Origin: Brachionus manjavacas
Lineage: Eukaryota > Rotifera > Eurotatoria > Ploima > Brachionidae
Direction: 5' to 3'
DNA length: 64,000 bases
Assembly: GCA_019054805.1 (NCBI GenBank)
Contig: JAHQIY010000005.1
Location: 4,075,501 to 4,139,500, forward strand
Both the position numbers and the translations under genes were made by a program. How positions within the stretch are numbered: position 1 is the stretch's first letter; each line of letters begins with the position of its first letter. Below the pieces are notes generated by a model. It was not told the origin of the DNA and did not search any database. It worked only from the letters and a program-made list of their open reading frames with translations. Below, piece by piece: positions 31,598-45,076 of the stretch.

Positions 31598-32589
31598 TTG
31601 GTCGCATTTAAAGATCTGGATCGTGTAAAATATGTCTTCGACTTTTGTTAAATTCGGTATTTTTTTGTCGTTCTTCATAAGTTTTTCTTTCTTAATTCTG
31701 GAACACTTTTTGTGGCTGTCCTTTGTAATTTTCTAATATTTTAATAGAGAAATTGAATAGAGATAAAAAAGAGATATTCTTTAATTTGATTAAATATTGA
31801 ATAAGCAAATTAGTATTTTTTGACATTTTTTAATAGTATTTTTCCAGCATAATTTTTATCCATCAACAAATTATACAAACCACTTATAAAAATTCTAAAT
31901 TCTAAATTATATTCCTATACTTGTTTCTTGATTTTATATTCACGATTCTTTGTTTTGCTGTTTAGTGCTTTAATTTGGTCACCATTAGATAAAGTGCTAG
32001 ATCATTCTTAGCTTATTTTATTCTTAGTTTTGATTTTAAAGAAAAACTAGTTTGATTTTTTTGACAAGAAAGTTGTTGTTGTTTGCTTTTTAGAGGAGAA
32101 GGTTGTTTAGAAAGCTATTTTTTTCTATATAATTAGTTTCTATTATAAGTAATACATTGTTCCTGTATTAATGAACTTTGCTGTTTTCCATGTTCATTAC
32201 TTTACATTTTCCAAGATTTCACTGACCATTTAAACAGTTCATTTAATTCTGCTTGGAGTTGTTCTTGGTCAACAGCATTGCGAATGATTGCCAATCATTA
32301 TTTATTTATTTGTTTTTCTGTTCGAGCATAAGCTCCTTCAATTAAAAAAAAATAAAACAAAATAATTAAAACAGTTTTAAAATATTTCAAATTTTAAGTA
32401 AGTTATTTTTCATTAATTAATGAAAGGATGAGACAAAAATAATAATTAAAGAGCTGTTTAGTTAAGAAATAAATGGAGTTGGGAAAATAAATTAATAAAC
32501 ATAACATGAGAATAAGAAAAAAAAAACAAAAAACATAGATAAGAAGCTACATGGGATTCGTGATAAATATAGAATCAAAGCCTCCTTGA

Positions 32590-33560
32590 TACTCCGAAAC
32601 AAGTCTATTAGTCAATGGAACTGAATAATCAAGAGCATTACGTGGATAATTTTCTAAGAGATTGCTAAATCTATGGTCAATTTTACTGTATCTCAATATA
32701 TTCAATTTATTTTCTGCTTCAAAGAATAATGATTTAGAGGAAGTTCTTTAGGGAAGTTTTAGAATGCATGTAACAGCAGTATTTTGAATAACTTTTGTAA
32801 ACCTGATTCGGAGAATGAGTTAAGACATGGAAAATTATAATCCAGAATTGAGTCAATAAGTGTCTTGGAAAGACTAGCTAGTGTATTATAATTGAACTTC
32901 CAAATTTTTGAAGACAAAATTTTTATTATATTGAGTCTATTCATGCATTTAGTCTTGACTTTCATCAAAGTACAGACCCAAGTCAAAGTATTGGTTTTAG
33001 AATAGTTTTGTTGAATAACTGAAGCCTAAAGGTATTATTAAATCCCTAAATTTTTGTGAAAATTTTCATCTTCCATTTGCATAGCCAAGATCTGTGAAGA
33101 GCTTAAATAACACAGTCTGTCAGACATGTCGTTGATGAATATTACAAAAAGTATATGGCCGAGCACTGGTCCCTTCGGAACACCAACTGAGTACCTCTCT
33201 CCATCCAGATGCTGATTCAGAACTAACAACTCTTTGTCTCCTGTAACTAAAGAATGTTTTAAGCCAATTGAGAAGTTTACCCTAAAAGCCATAGTCTCCT
33301 AGTTTAACGATTAGTTCTCGGTGCGGTACCATCATGAAAGCTTTCATGAAGTGAAGAAATATCATATAAATTACTTGTTCTTTGTCAACCGTTTCCTTTT
33401 TTAAAGCCAGCGGTTTGATTAGATTAGTGACACGTGATTAAAATTTAAGGAAAACGTGTTGATGTCGTGTTTTGAGTTTATTGTTTTCGAGATGATTTAC
33501 CATCATTTGTTACACAATCCTCTCCATCACCTTGCATGGAACAGGTGTGTGCTCTTTTCC
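32590..33560 (-). pseudogene. LINE reverse-transcriptase relic
   Basis: From right to left on the minus strand: FMKAF near 33340 (from the DFxKAFD block), SLVTGDKELLVLN, SVGVPKGPVLGHILFVIFINDMSD near 33180-33110 (the SGVPQGSVLGP block), then at 32986-32759 KTKCMNRLNIIKILSSKIW and LIDSILDYN from the thumb. YADD is lost. Jockey/CR1-like but too worn to place. Confidence 0.6.
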
Positions 33561-33952
33561 TAACTTTTGTAAGAACTTTGTTTATGAAAGATCTGACAAT
33601 TACCAAAACAACAGACATCCATTTTTTTTTATAAATTATTTCATGTTAAATGCTTGGAAATATTCCAACTAGGCCTAAAAGACATTAATTAACACAAAAA
33701 TATAAATAGTCCAAAATTTTATTTTCGCTAAATTTTAAGCTAAAATTCGTATCAGTAAAAAAAATACTCGACAAAAAAAATAAAATAATATTAAGAAAAA
33801 CTTTCGATTTTAAGTACAAATTAAGTTTAAGAATGAATAGATTTTATTTTTTGTAAAAATAAACAAAAAAAAATTCGAATTTAAAATTAAGATAAGAATT
33901 TGTATAAAAAAAAAGCTGAAGGATTATAGAAGAAAAACTCTGATAAAACGCA
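33561..33952. other. AT-rich spacer downstream of Cdc42
   Basis: No coding frame. It presumably includes the 3' UTR of the Cdc42 gene; several A-rich runs make the poly(A) site ambiguous. Confidence 0.4.
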
Positions 33953-34596
33953 CTACAATATTTGACACGGCTTCTTTTTTTTGTTCATAGGAGGCTGAAG
34001 TGCAGCTACTATGGCCTCGTCAAAAACATTCTTAAGACCTTTCTGTTAAAACGAATAAAAATATTTTAAAAACTCGGATCAGATGGAACAAATTAGAGTA
34101 AGGAAATTACCTGCGTAAGTGCCGAGCACTCTACATACTTAACTGCTTTGAGCTCTCGGGCAAGTTTTTCGCCTTGGTCTGACGTGATCGGTTTGAGTTT
34201 GTTCTTGGCCAGCTTGTCAATGGTGACCGACTCTTCGCGCAAGTCGATCTGAGTGCCAACTAACAGGAATGGCGTGTTCTGACAGTGGTGCAAAATTTCG
34301 GGCACCCATTTTTCTTTGACGTTCTCATAAGAAGACGGGTTAACAACACTGAAACAAACTAAAAATACGTCTGTTTGAGGGTAGCTGAGTGGCCGCAGAC
34401 GGTCGTAGTCCTCTTGGCCAGCAGTATCGAACAGGCCAAGGGTGTACGGCTCGCCCCCTATCATCACTGTGACAGCGTAGTTGTCGAACACCGTCGGAAC
34501 ATACTCACTAGGGAACTTGTTTGTGGTGTATGATATCAACAGACACGTTTTGCCCACTGCTCCGTCTCCTACAACAACACATTTGATCGTTTGCAT
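33953..34596 (-). CDS. CDC42: Cdc42 GTPase (191 aa, 2 exons)
   Basis: Master regulator of cell polarity and actin. It cycles between GTP and GDP states at membranes and binds PAK/WASP-type CRIB effectors. Exon 1 is 34596-34111 (162 codons), the intron 34110-34043 (68 bp, GT-AG) and exon 2 34042-33953. The protein starts [18 protein letters not shown], exactly like animal Cdc42. Switch I is [11 protein letters not shown], switch [21 protein letters not shown], specificity motif [24 protein letters not shown], then a proline/lysine tail and the CAAX box CQIL. 191 residues equals the family length, which selects this ATG; six upstream codons in frame lack an ATG. It is more GC-rich than its neighbours, consistent with high expression. 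The two relatives at 19433 and 20349 share its intron position. Confidence 0.96.
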
Positions 34597-37500
34597 TCTT
34601 TGCTTCAGCTCCAATTAAATGACAAAAAGTTTGACAATAGCCTATCTATTAATAAATTAAAAAATAATGTGAGAACAAAAAGGAGAGAAATTAGCTTTTT
34701 TTTGTGTTTAAAAAAAAAGAATTAAATTATAATTTTTGGTAAATTAATCATTTAGAGTTGGTGAATAGAGCAGAATTTGTGTTCTTCTTCAAATATGGTC
34801 ACCATAATTATGATTATTAATTTGGATAGCGAGAACATTAATAGAACTTTCTATAATATAAAATTAACTTTGTGATGTGTAGCTCTTATTATAAATACAT
34901 TAGAGCGGTATAAGTGTATAACAGATTTAAGCATATGAACGGATGTATTTTTTAGCATTTTAAATTAGTTCAGTATTTTTAATGGATTGACACATTTTTT
35001 GTCTTTAGTTTTTATAGAGAATTTTACGAGCTAATATTTAATCTTTGGACTTTAATTAGATTTTTTTAGTTTTTTTATCATTGCTCATGCACCTACATGC
35101 TTTTATTGCTAAATTATTATTTGAGCTCAAGGTTACTACTTTGATTTAAAAATAAAATCAAATTATCCAAAAACAAAATTTTTTTATTAGTTATTTAGCA
35201 ATTAAGTTCTTTTTAATTTATTTACATTATCCACTTTGATTGAAAACAAATGGAGAACTTTTTTTTTTTTTAGAAATTTTCTAATTTTTGTTTCTTTGCT
35301 GTTGTTTTAAAAAAAAATTAATGTTTTAATCATGTACCAGCTAAAGCCTTTGATATATTACTTTTTAATAGTAAAAATTACCTATTTTGAATAATTTTTT
35401 ATCAAACGTTAATTTAATATTTTTTTAAGTTAGTAAGAAAATTTCAATTCTGCAATAAACATTTTTTGATTTTTTTATTTGAAATGATCGAAAAAAAAAT
35501 CTTTGTGATGTTTTGTTGGTAGACCTTAATAACTAAGTTATTCGAGTCGAAGATATTCACAAAAAATTCTTACTTGACCAAATTTCACGGTAATTCACCA
35601 AAAATACCATAAAATTCTAATATTTAAAGATCAAGAATTTAGAAAAAATTTTCGATTATCTTTTTGCTTAATTTCTAGTTGATTCAAATTTTTTTCAAAA
35701 ATTTTTCCAATCTGCATCTTAAAATTCTTGATTTTTAAATTTTAGAAATTTACGCTATTTTACATGAATTATAGTGAAATGCTTGGTCATGCTGATAGTA
35801 ATTTTTTGCTAATTGCTCTATATATATTTTAACTGATTTTGATTTTAATGACGTTTTCAAATTTTCATTTAGTCAAAAAATATTAGCATTTTTTGAATGA
35901 TTAAAATTTAAGTGATAAGATTAAAAATATTTATTTAATTTATAATTCCTATGATCAATGTTATTCCTTTTCTAGGTGGTGGCTAATTTAAATTGCTTTT
36001 CAAATAAATTGTGCTTATTTATTATTATGTTAACAAGAATCAAAATAATTTAACTTGTTTTGTTTTTTTCAGCTTTGATATGTTTAAATAGTTTGTTTTA
36101 TAAATTTAGAAACAAATTTCTGCGCAAAAAAATTTTTTTTCTATTTTTGTGAAAAACAAGATCTTTAGGCTATTAATGATTGCTTTTTAAATTTTTTAGC
36201 GTATAACAAGCCTAATTTATTTAACCGATTCAATGAAAGGAAAATTTAATCCCATTTAATAAGATAAGTTTTTTTGCGGACCAATTATTTCAAAAATCGT
36301 TTGTTATATAATTATTTCAAATAAAAAGAATGAAGAGAAAATGAATGAATTAACGAAAAGTTTTTAAATGATATTTTTGTTATAATTATATTTAAATTAA
36401 ATTTAAAGTTTATGTTTATTTAAAATATATTTAACGATTAATTGTACAATTTAATTTTTCAATCAACAATCGTTTAAAAAGTCCTTTTAAAAAAATACAA
36501 GAAAACATTTTTGTTAAATTAAGCATAAAAAACTATGAATTAATGAAAACTGAAATAAAAAATAAGTATTTTCTGGGTTTTATGAAGGCCTTCATGCATT
36601 CATACTATCAGTAAAAGATGACTAGATTATTTTAGCTCCAAATCGAAAAATCTTACTTTTATTTATCAAAATTTACATGTATTAGGAATAATTTTAAAAG
36701 TTTAAAAAGAATAGCGTGATTTTTTTTATATCAAAAAGAACACAATTTTCAATTGATATTTAAGTAATTCAATATTTCAATCAGATTTAAGTCGTTTCTA
36801 TTTTTATAAACGTGAAATAAATATGAGAAAAAAAATTCAAAAATATCAATAGAGTTAAATTTGTAATTAGGAAATTTGAAAAGTAAAAATTCAGTTAACA
36901 TTAAAGAAAATATTTGATTTAACATGTGAAATTTATATCTACAACAGAGTTGATCTTAATAATAAAATAATTTTTAGATATGTAGTTTCGTATTAGGGAA
37001 TTATTAGTAATAAAAAAATCAAAGAATCAGTACTTTGAACGATTTATTAGATAGATAAATAGTTAAAAAATAATTCGTATTTGTTGGGATAATAAAACGT
37101 GTTTCAATTATTTTATTTAAAAAAAAGTTATTTATTATAGTTCCGCTTTTCCACTAATGTTAAAAATTTTAAATTTAAATCTTAGCTAAACGCTCGTGCC
37201 GCTTTTTGTTCATTAAATTAAGCAAATTTTTAAGATAAAATAGAATTTCTATAAGAAACTTGAACAACTTTTTTTATCTAATATTTTGATAAAAAAATTT
37301 TATTTTTTAAAAGATTAACTATTAAAATACAATTATTTATTTGAAATAATTTTTATTGTTTCTAGCTGTCGATTTTTGCGTGGTAATCATCATTTACTTA
37401 AACTAATGATGTTATTTTAATGAACAAGTCCTATCTAATTGAACCATAGCCATAATAAGGTGTTTTAGGAAAACGCTCGAGCTTAATTTATTATCTTAAT

Positions 37501-40305
37501 TGAAATCAGGCCTTATATAAAGCAACGCTATTTACATTTTTTTGCAATCCGATTTTTACATTTGAAGTATTCAATTAAATGTATTTCATATTTCAGAATC
37601 AAATTTGAGTATATAGTTTGTTTGAAAACGTGAAAGATAAAGAACATTATTATTGTTGAGTTAAATTTTTAGCTTGTTGAAAAATAAGAAAATGGGCCTA
37701 AAAAATTCAAGATAAAAATTAAAGGAAGTTAATTTCTAACGATACAGAATGAGTTTTCTAATAGAGTTGCACACTTTGTTTTTAAGAATATGAATCTTAT
37801 CTCGTAATCTCGAGCTTAAATATTTGCTCTTAAATTAAAAAACAATTGTTGATACGACTAATAGCTTTAGAACTAACCTTTGATGACTTTAATTTAAAAA
37901 AAATTTAAACTAATGAGTAAGAGTAACATACTAGCTGATTTGCTACAAGCTTTAAGAAATTTAACAATTTGACAAGCTTTACTTGAATGAGTCTTTAACA
38001 ATAAACATATCTAGGTTTAAATGCATCATTTTCGTACTAAAAATATATTTTTTTAAATACGAAGATGAATAATAAAATCGATTTAAAAAAAATAATTAGT
38101 CAAATAGAAATTTTTGTTCAATTTTGTTTTGAAGATGACAAGAGACATTTAATTTTTAACAATAAAATTAAAAATATTATTTAGAGGTGAAAGAGTAAAA
38201 AATTAAATAAAAAGCGTAGAATCAAAAATCCATTATGTATCTAGTGATAGATCATTTATATGTTTAGTTATTTCGTGATAGCTTTAAATTGAAAATTAAT
38301 GACAATATCAGCTTGATTTTTCAACACAAACCTATTCTATAAAAATATTCTTAATAATAGATAGATAAAAGATGTCAAATTTAATAATAAATTTAAACGA
38401 AGAATTTTTTTACATTAATTTTTTCTCCTAGTGTTTTTCTGTCTTTTTTTAAATTAATATTCAATTAAAATTTTTCTAGCAAGGAAAATAAAAAAAAGAG
38501 CTATGATCACTCGAAACTGTCTTGGAGTCAAACTCTTATATTATTTTTCAAATAAATAAAAATACTAGAATACCAATCTCGCTTAGCCAAAACTTACTGA
38601 AACCATGTGGCAAATTTTTACACTAGATTTTTAATTTATGATCTATATGTTTATGTAAAGCCGCAAGGAACAGGAATTATAGGAAAACAAAATGGATAAA
38701 TGGATTTATTCGTCAATTAAGACTTTTAAGTTGGAAAAAAAAATGGTTTAAAAAAGCTAGATTTTTACATTGAGTTTTCTATTAAAAAATTGAGTAATAA
38801 GTTCATTGAGTTGCTTTCTAAAATCAATGATTAGAATCAGAATAATTATTTGTTCAAAATTTTGCTTTGTCACTTATATTTATTTCAATGAGCTTAATTT
38901 TTTATTGCTTAGCTCATACTTAGATTATTTCGAAATAAATGATTTTCTGTCTGATTTGAATTAATTGAATTTTTTAAAGGGCTTTTTGTGAAAAGTCATC
39001 AAAGTCAATTTCAAGACTTTTTCATTATTGAACCTAGTTAAAAAAAAGTTCAAAATTAAAAAGAATATTCTGACCTATGGCAAATATTTTGGAGTACAAA
39101 CTTCGTGTTCTTTAAAAGAATTAATTTACTGTTTTTTTTTTGAATAGAACAAAAAAAAGCTAAAACCGTATTATTAATTTAAATTGTAATCAATACACCT
39201 CTAGAGATGCCTACAGGTAAAATGGGTATGTTTGCGACTTTTTTTCTCAATTTCTGAAACTTTATTCGAAAACTAGTGACTAGATCAATAGCCCATTGCC
39301 TAAAGCATTTAATTTAATTAATTATTTCTTTTTTCGCTTTTTTTTCAGAATGTTTTTTCTTAATAATCATTTGATCGCAGGTCGCTCAATCAAAACAAGT
39401 TCTCTCAATTGTGTTCTTAACTGCACGATTTGTTGTTTTTTCATTATGAATTCTTTTGTTAGCCAAATCTTGCTGACTTTGGTCAAGTCTCTCGGGTTGA
39501 ACTAGCCAAGCAACTCTTAATCTCAACATGAAACATTGCATTTGATTCACAAGTCAAAGTTTAATTAAAGAATAAATCGCTTGACTTGGATATGTTCTGT
39601 TTGGTTTAGAATTATGAGCAAAAGGTAAGAAGAGAAACTAGCAAATATTTTTCAAATATCAAATTTTGTTTTAGTTTTTTCTTAAAGCTTTGAAAATGGC
39701 AAAATATCCAACACTATTTAGATAATTTAGAATTGGTGTACTTGTTTTTTCAAGAATCAACAAGATCACATTCTAAGCTATTGCATAACCACAATTGCGA
39801 TTGATTTTTTAACGTGATAAACAGGCTTGTTTATCAAGATTGTGTCTTACGCAGTTGTTATCCTAATGATTTTTTTTTGGTTCGTAAAGACAACCAACTT
39901 TTTGCCAAAGACTCAACTCTTCGAATCAAAAAGAATTATTTATTTTTGCTTTCGCAAATGCTCCACAAAACAAACTCTTTTAATCACAGAGTTTAAGGTT
40001 AAAATAAACAAAAAGTAGGCATAGTAATTAGAAAACAAATATGAATCAATATTAAATCAATTCAGGATAAACTCGATTTGGCATTTTTAAGCCTTATGAT
40101 CGCTCTTACTTACGCTCTAAATAGTTTGATTATTTTTGCCTCAACCTGTTATTACGTATTTTTGTTTATTTTGCTATCTTTCTAAGACGATAGTTCGACA
40201 TGTAAAAGGTCTATAAAAATTCTATTTTTTTTGGTTTTAATTTAAATGTTATTAAATCAAAAAAGCTTTTTTCAAATATCGTATATATTCATGGTCTTTA
40301 TCTTG

Positions 40306-40670
40306 ATCTAAATCAATTCGGGTTCAAATAGATTTTTGGTTTTTAGGGTAGATTTTTTTTGAAAATTAAAAATAATTTAATTTTAATTTTTCCCTTTGCC
40401 AAAAAAGAGATCAAGTATTAGATACTTCCTTTTTTTGGTCAAACACAAACCTGATGCAAACAAGTCCATTATGTTGGTCTAAATCAATTCGGTTTCTAAT
40501 AGATTTTCTATTTTCCGAGTCAATTGTTGCTTCTGAAAATTTAAATTTCTAGTCATAAATATTTAAATTTTTATGAATTTTTTTTTCTATTTCTTTGTCA
40601 AAAAAAGGATAGATTACTTTAACAACTAAATTGTTGCCTAAGATACTTCCTTTTTTACAAATCTAAAATG
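40306..40670. repeat. Degenerate tandem repeat, unit about 172 bp
   Basis: TCTAAATCAATTCGG recurs at about 40306 and 40478, each followed by TAGATTTT and later by AGATACTTCCTTTTTT. Two diverged units are visible. Confidence 0.45.
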
Positions 40671-43600
40671 CAAAAAACTTAACCAAATATCATTAAAATG
40701 CCCAAAAAAGGCTTACAATATTTAGCTTTATTTTAGCAGAAAATCCAATGAGGTAAATGTTTTTTTTATTTATATTAAATAAACTTTAAAGTAGTACAAT
40801 TCACGTAAATGTTTGTAATCATATAGGCACATAATTGATCCCCGTTATTTGGCATTAAGAGTTCGTTCTCTAGAAATCGATCAGGATTATTAATTACTTT
40901 TAATTTGATAGATAAAGCACTAAATATTTAAATCCAGTAAGTGAACTAGTAAATGAGAGTTTTCAATGATCACGTTTAATGGATTCTGAAGGGAAAATAC
41001 TAAAAAGAAAGCCTAGAGTTGATTAATTGCATTACACCGGAGCATTTACTTAAATCACGTGATTCGTAAATTGAATCTTGACAAAAATTCAAAACACTTG
41101 CTGTATTTATTTGGTGCCATTAAGTTGCGTAATTGTTGAAAGTATTTTTTGACAGTTGTAAAAATATTTCCTGCTATTTTGGATTCTCTTAAATCTGAAA
41201 CAAAAATATTGTTGCTTGGCTTAAGAGCCATTCAGTGCTAGTTGCTTCAATTTTTAACTTAATTTACATAGTTTAGCTTTAAATTATTTAAATCAAGATT
41301 ATTTATTTGTTTTGATTTAAATATTTGAATTGATTAATGCACAATTGGCCGAGATTGAATGACCGGGCAACACCTGAGCAACGTTTAATTTATTTTTTTA
41401 AAGCAGATTCATTTAGTTTTCTCAGTCTAAGAGCTTTTTAGGAGGCTATATAAACTTTGGAGAAATGTAGAGCAAAATTTGTGTTTAAATTATTGGCATC
41501 GAATCGAAGCATAAATTACGTTTTACTCCTGATTTAAACAATAACAACGGCACATTTATTTAGGCTAAATAAAAATTACAGGCAATTAAAACTATTTTAT
41601 TGGAATATTTAAGTGAATTCTTCAATTTGTGACCCTACGCAACAAACAGAATGAGCTTCGTAAGGTTCTTAAATAACAATTGAACTCAATCGAGAGGAAA
41701 ATAGTTTTGAAGTATTTAGTTCATTAAAAGAGATGTTCAATTTATTTTTTTGACTTAGTTTTTTTTTCTAGCTCGGCAGGTATTTAAGTGACAAGTTCAT
41801 TTAATCGAAGCTTCATTCTGATTCTATTTTCAGAAACAAAAAAAATTTATTTTTTTTTCTCTCTCTAATCAAATCATTAATCTAGGCCCGAAGTCTTAGT
41901 AGCTAAGTTCTCATTTTTCATTTGATTAATACATTTAATTACATATTTAAATATTTAAATATATTATCAACTCAGCACTATCGTCAGTTTTCATTCAAAC
42001 AGAGGAAATAGGTTTTTTTTTGGATTTTTTTCCTCTATACAGTGATCACGTTTAAATTTCACTGTCCATGTTTATTAAAAAACTGATTTTTAATTATTTT
42101 TTTTTCAATAAATTATTTACATAAAGGTGTGGTATTATAAACAATTCAGAATTTGTGTTTTAAATTAGATTCTGATACGCAATTGTTTGCTAATATTTAA
42201 AAAGCGAGAGATTTTCTCTTTATTTTCCAAAAATTCTGAATTCAAAATTCAAGAAAGTGGTAGAATAAATATTTTACGAATCTAGTCTAAATTTTTGCAC
42301 ATTTTTCCCACACCAAGGTATAATTTTCATTAAGAAATGTTGCCTAACTACAAATTTAAACATTAAAAGTATTGTTTTTTAATTTTAAATAATTTAGGAA
42401 TGTTATCTAGGACAGGTCCATTATGGCGTATTATTGCTAGATTAGAATAAAAAAAAAGACTTTTGGGATTGAATTTTTAATTGTCATTTCAAATCTAGAA
42501 TAAAATCAGTTCTATGTTGCTGAGTATTGAACCTACTTTATTTCTGATTTATTTTTTCTAGCTCTTGTTTTATATTTTGAAAAAAATCCATGAGACTCTG
42601 AATAAATAATAGTAATAGTAATAATAATTGAATGAATACGATTTATTTATTAATTTTATTTAAGTGCAAATATTAGCAAATTTCCGAAGCTCATCGCGAC
42701 CCGCTACTTTTTTCGACCTACAAAAGGGCTAGAAATTAAAAGTTAGGTCTTAACTAGACATGTCTTATTCAAATGGGTAAAAATGATCTAGATTAAATTA
42801 AGACCAGCAATTAGCTATGCATATGAGAGTGAAAGAGAGCCAAAGAGTGTGTATATATTTTGAAATAGACAAAAATATCCAAGTAAAAGCATTATTAATC
42901 TTGGTATTTTAGTACAAATATATCAATGGATTAAGGTATATAAATACTTAATTAAAATAAACATGGGTTGTTTAGACTTATCTATTCGGGTTAGTCTAAA
43001 CGCGAAATAATTCTTTTTTTCTCCTACTAGCTTTTACTTTTAATATTCGATTTCTATTATTTCCGCAAAATTTTTTGTTATTGTTACGGTACAAAAAAAA
43101 CCTTGATGCATACATGATTTATTAGCTATTAAGCTAAAGACAGATTGAACTAGATGAGACCATTAGAAAAAAAAACATAGTTTTTGTTTTTTTTTTCAGT
43201 GATTAGATTTTAATATTTTTTAACAAGAAAAATATCTATTTATGGCATTATTAATTTAATGGTAATTAATGTGAGCGAATATTTTGAGTTGTTTTTGGAT
43301 TTGCGTGAATTGGCAGTTAAAATTATTGCTAACTTTTGTTGCCAAATACGAACCCCAAACTTAATGATTTATTTAAAGATATTTTTAGATAAAGCCTAGC
43401 ATTTTTCTTGATCAAGCTCTCATTTATTTCATCAATTTCTATCTATCAATTTAAGTTCTATTTAAGTCAGCTCATATTGATGATTTTGAAAATATTTTAA
43501 TCGCTTTAAAATTAGAATTCGTCGATTATTTTCGCCACAAGTTTCGCCTATCGATGTGTCGCTTTGTCTTGACTCAGTCAAGTGGAACAATGTCTTTTGA

Positions 43601-44042
43601 CCAAGCTTGATTTTGATACTAAATGTTGAACTTGCTTCATGATAATAGCGCCTCAATATCCAGTTTCAGGCAGATTAACCAACTTTTAAGTTTCTTTTTC
43701 TTGTTTGATCATAAACATCTGAGCAATTTGGGTGAGCAGCAGAATTGGTGGTAAATGGGAGTTTTGCCAAGCTAATCGAAATCCAAGTGCGCAAAAAAGG
43801 AATGAAAAAATTAAAGCTGTTTTCGAAAAGTCACATTTTAGATCCTTGTATCGAAAAAAAAGAATCAATAGAAATTTTAGAATTTAAATTAGAAAATATG
43901 AAACTTAATAAAATTTGAGCTTGGTTTATTTGCTCAATCATTTCTAAGGTAAATACCAGCCCTTAATTGGATCAAACTTGGCACTAAGTCAAACAAAATG
44001 ATCAACATTTCTATGCTACTCTTTTAGTAATCGATTTTTCGC

Positions 44043-44078
44043 CTCTCTCTCTCTCTCTGTCTCTCTAGTGTCTCTATC
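44043..44078. repeat. CT microsatellite
   Basis: A run of CTCTCT with a GTCTCT interruption. A simple repeat about 1 kb before the kinase start. Confidence 0.8.
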
Positions 44079-45076
44079 ATGAAATCTAATACTCTTTTTT
44101 TGTCGTAGCTATAATCTTTTGAGAAAATTTCAACTTGAGACTTCCTCTAGAAATCAATTTTCTCTCTAACTATTGAATTCTTAACAAGTCAAAGTTTCTC
44201 AACAAGTTCTTTCATGTTTGAAAAATTCTAAACTAGAACAACTTCTGAGATTTCGTTTTGTTTCAAATTTAAATTAGATGAAGTTTTCGGTGTTATTTTT
44301 TTTGTTTCTTGTTTTTTTTTTTTTTTTTGATTGTTACTTTCAAGTAGTTTAATTGCATGGTAACAAAAAAAGAAAAAAAACTGTTTTAAATCTTTTTTTA
44401 AAATGGCTTATAAATACTGTATGTCGGAAGCACAACAAAAAAGAGCTGATTTTTGTTCCTCTAAGATTTAGATAAGAATATTGTTGCGTCAATGTTGAGC
44501 GAGATAAGAGCACGCCCATGATCGTGTTGATATCGTGACCATGGGAACTGGAGCACAGTACTAAACTAGGCAAAAAGTGACTAAGATAAAAAACTAGCAA
44601 TTTGAGCCAGGTGCTAAATCTAAGGTCCAATCGTACTAGACGCTGAGAAGCCCATTCACATAAGTTTTGTCACTTGCGCAATTATCAAGTTAGGCAACAA
44701 GAAAAATTCAACAAAAAAAAACAAAAAAAAAAAAAACAAGAACTTTGTATTATGCTGATCGGGCATAAATTATGCACCAAAGCCGAAACTAAATATAATT
44801 TTGGCTCGAACACAAATCATAATTATAGAGTATTTATTTTGGCCAATTTCCAAAAAAGATATGAAATACATATAATTTCTTTCTTTTTTTTTTTCCAAAT
44901 TTTTTTTATATTTTCTTCTTTTCTATATTTATATCTATGATTTTTCTTACAAACACACACACACGTTAAAATTGATGTTGTTAGCAAATTTGGAGATTAA
45001 TTCTCGAATTGAACGAGAAGAAAAAAATAAAAATAATTTGTTAATTAAATTGTTTTATTAAAAAGATTTAGATGTA

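Larger units (their letters stand above)
34615..45076. other. 10-kb gene-poor AT-rich region
   Basis: No gene recognised. Short frames at 39296-39505, 39814-40018, 43462-43868 and 44349-44630 are low-complexity or lack any family pattern. Notable items: a degenerate tandem repeat at 40306-40670, the palindrome AATCACGTGATT near 41055, a CT microsatellite near 44045, and poly-T/poly-A runs around 44315 and 44715. The last kilobase probably holds the promoter of the kinase gene at 45077. Confidence 0.5.

Noticed and set aside
34597..34614. Six-codon N-terminal extension of Cdc42
   Set aside because: It begins with TTG, not ATG; the start at 34596 gives the family's exact 191 residues and MQTIKC N-terminus.
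39296..40018. Short frames of 60-69 codons
   Set aside because: Phenylalanine/lysine-rich, overlapping in several frames, no splice or family signal; expected by chance in AT-rich DNA.
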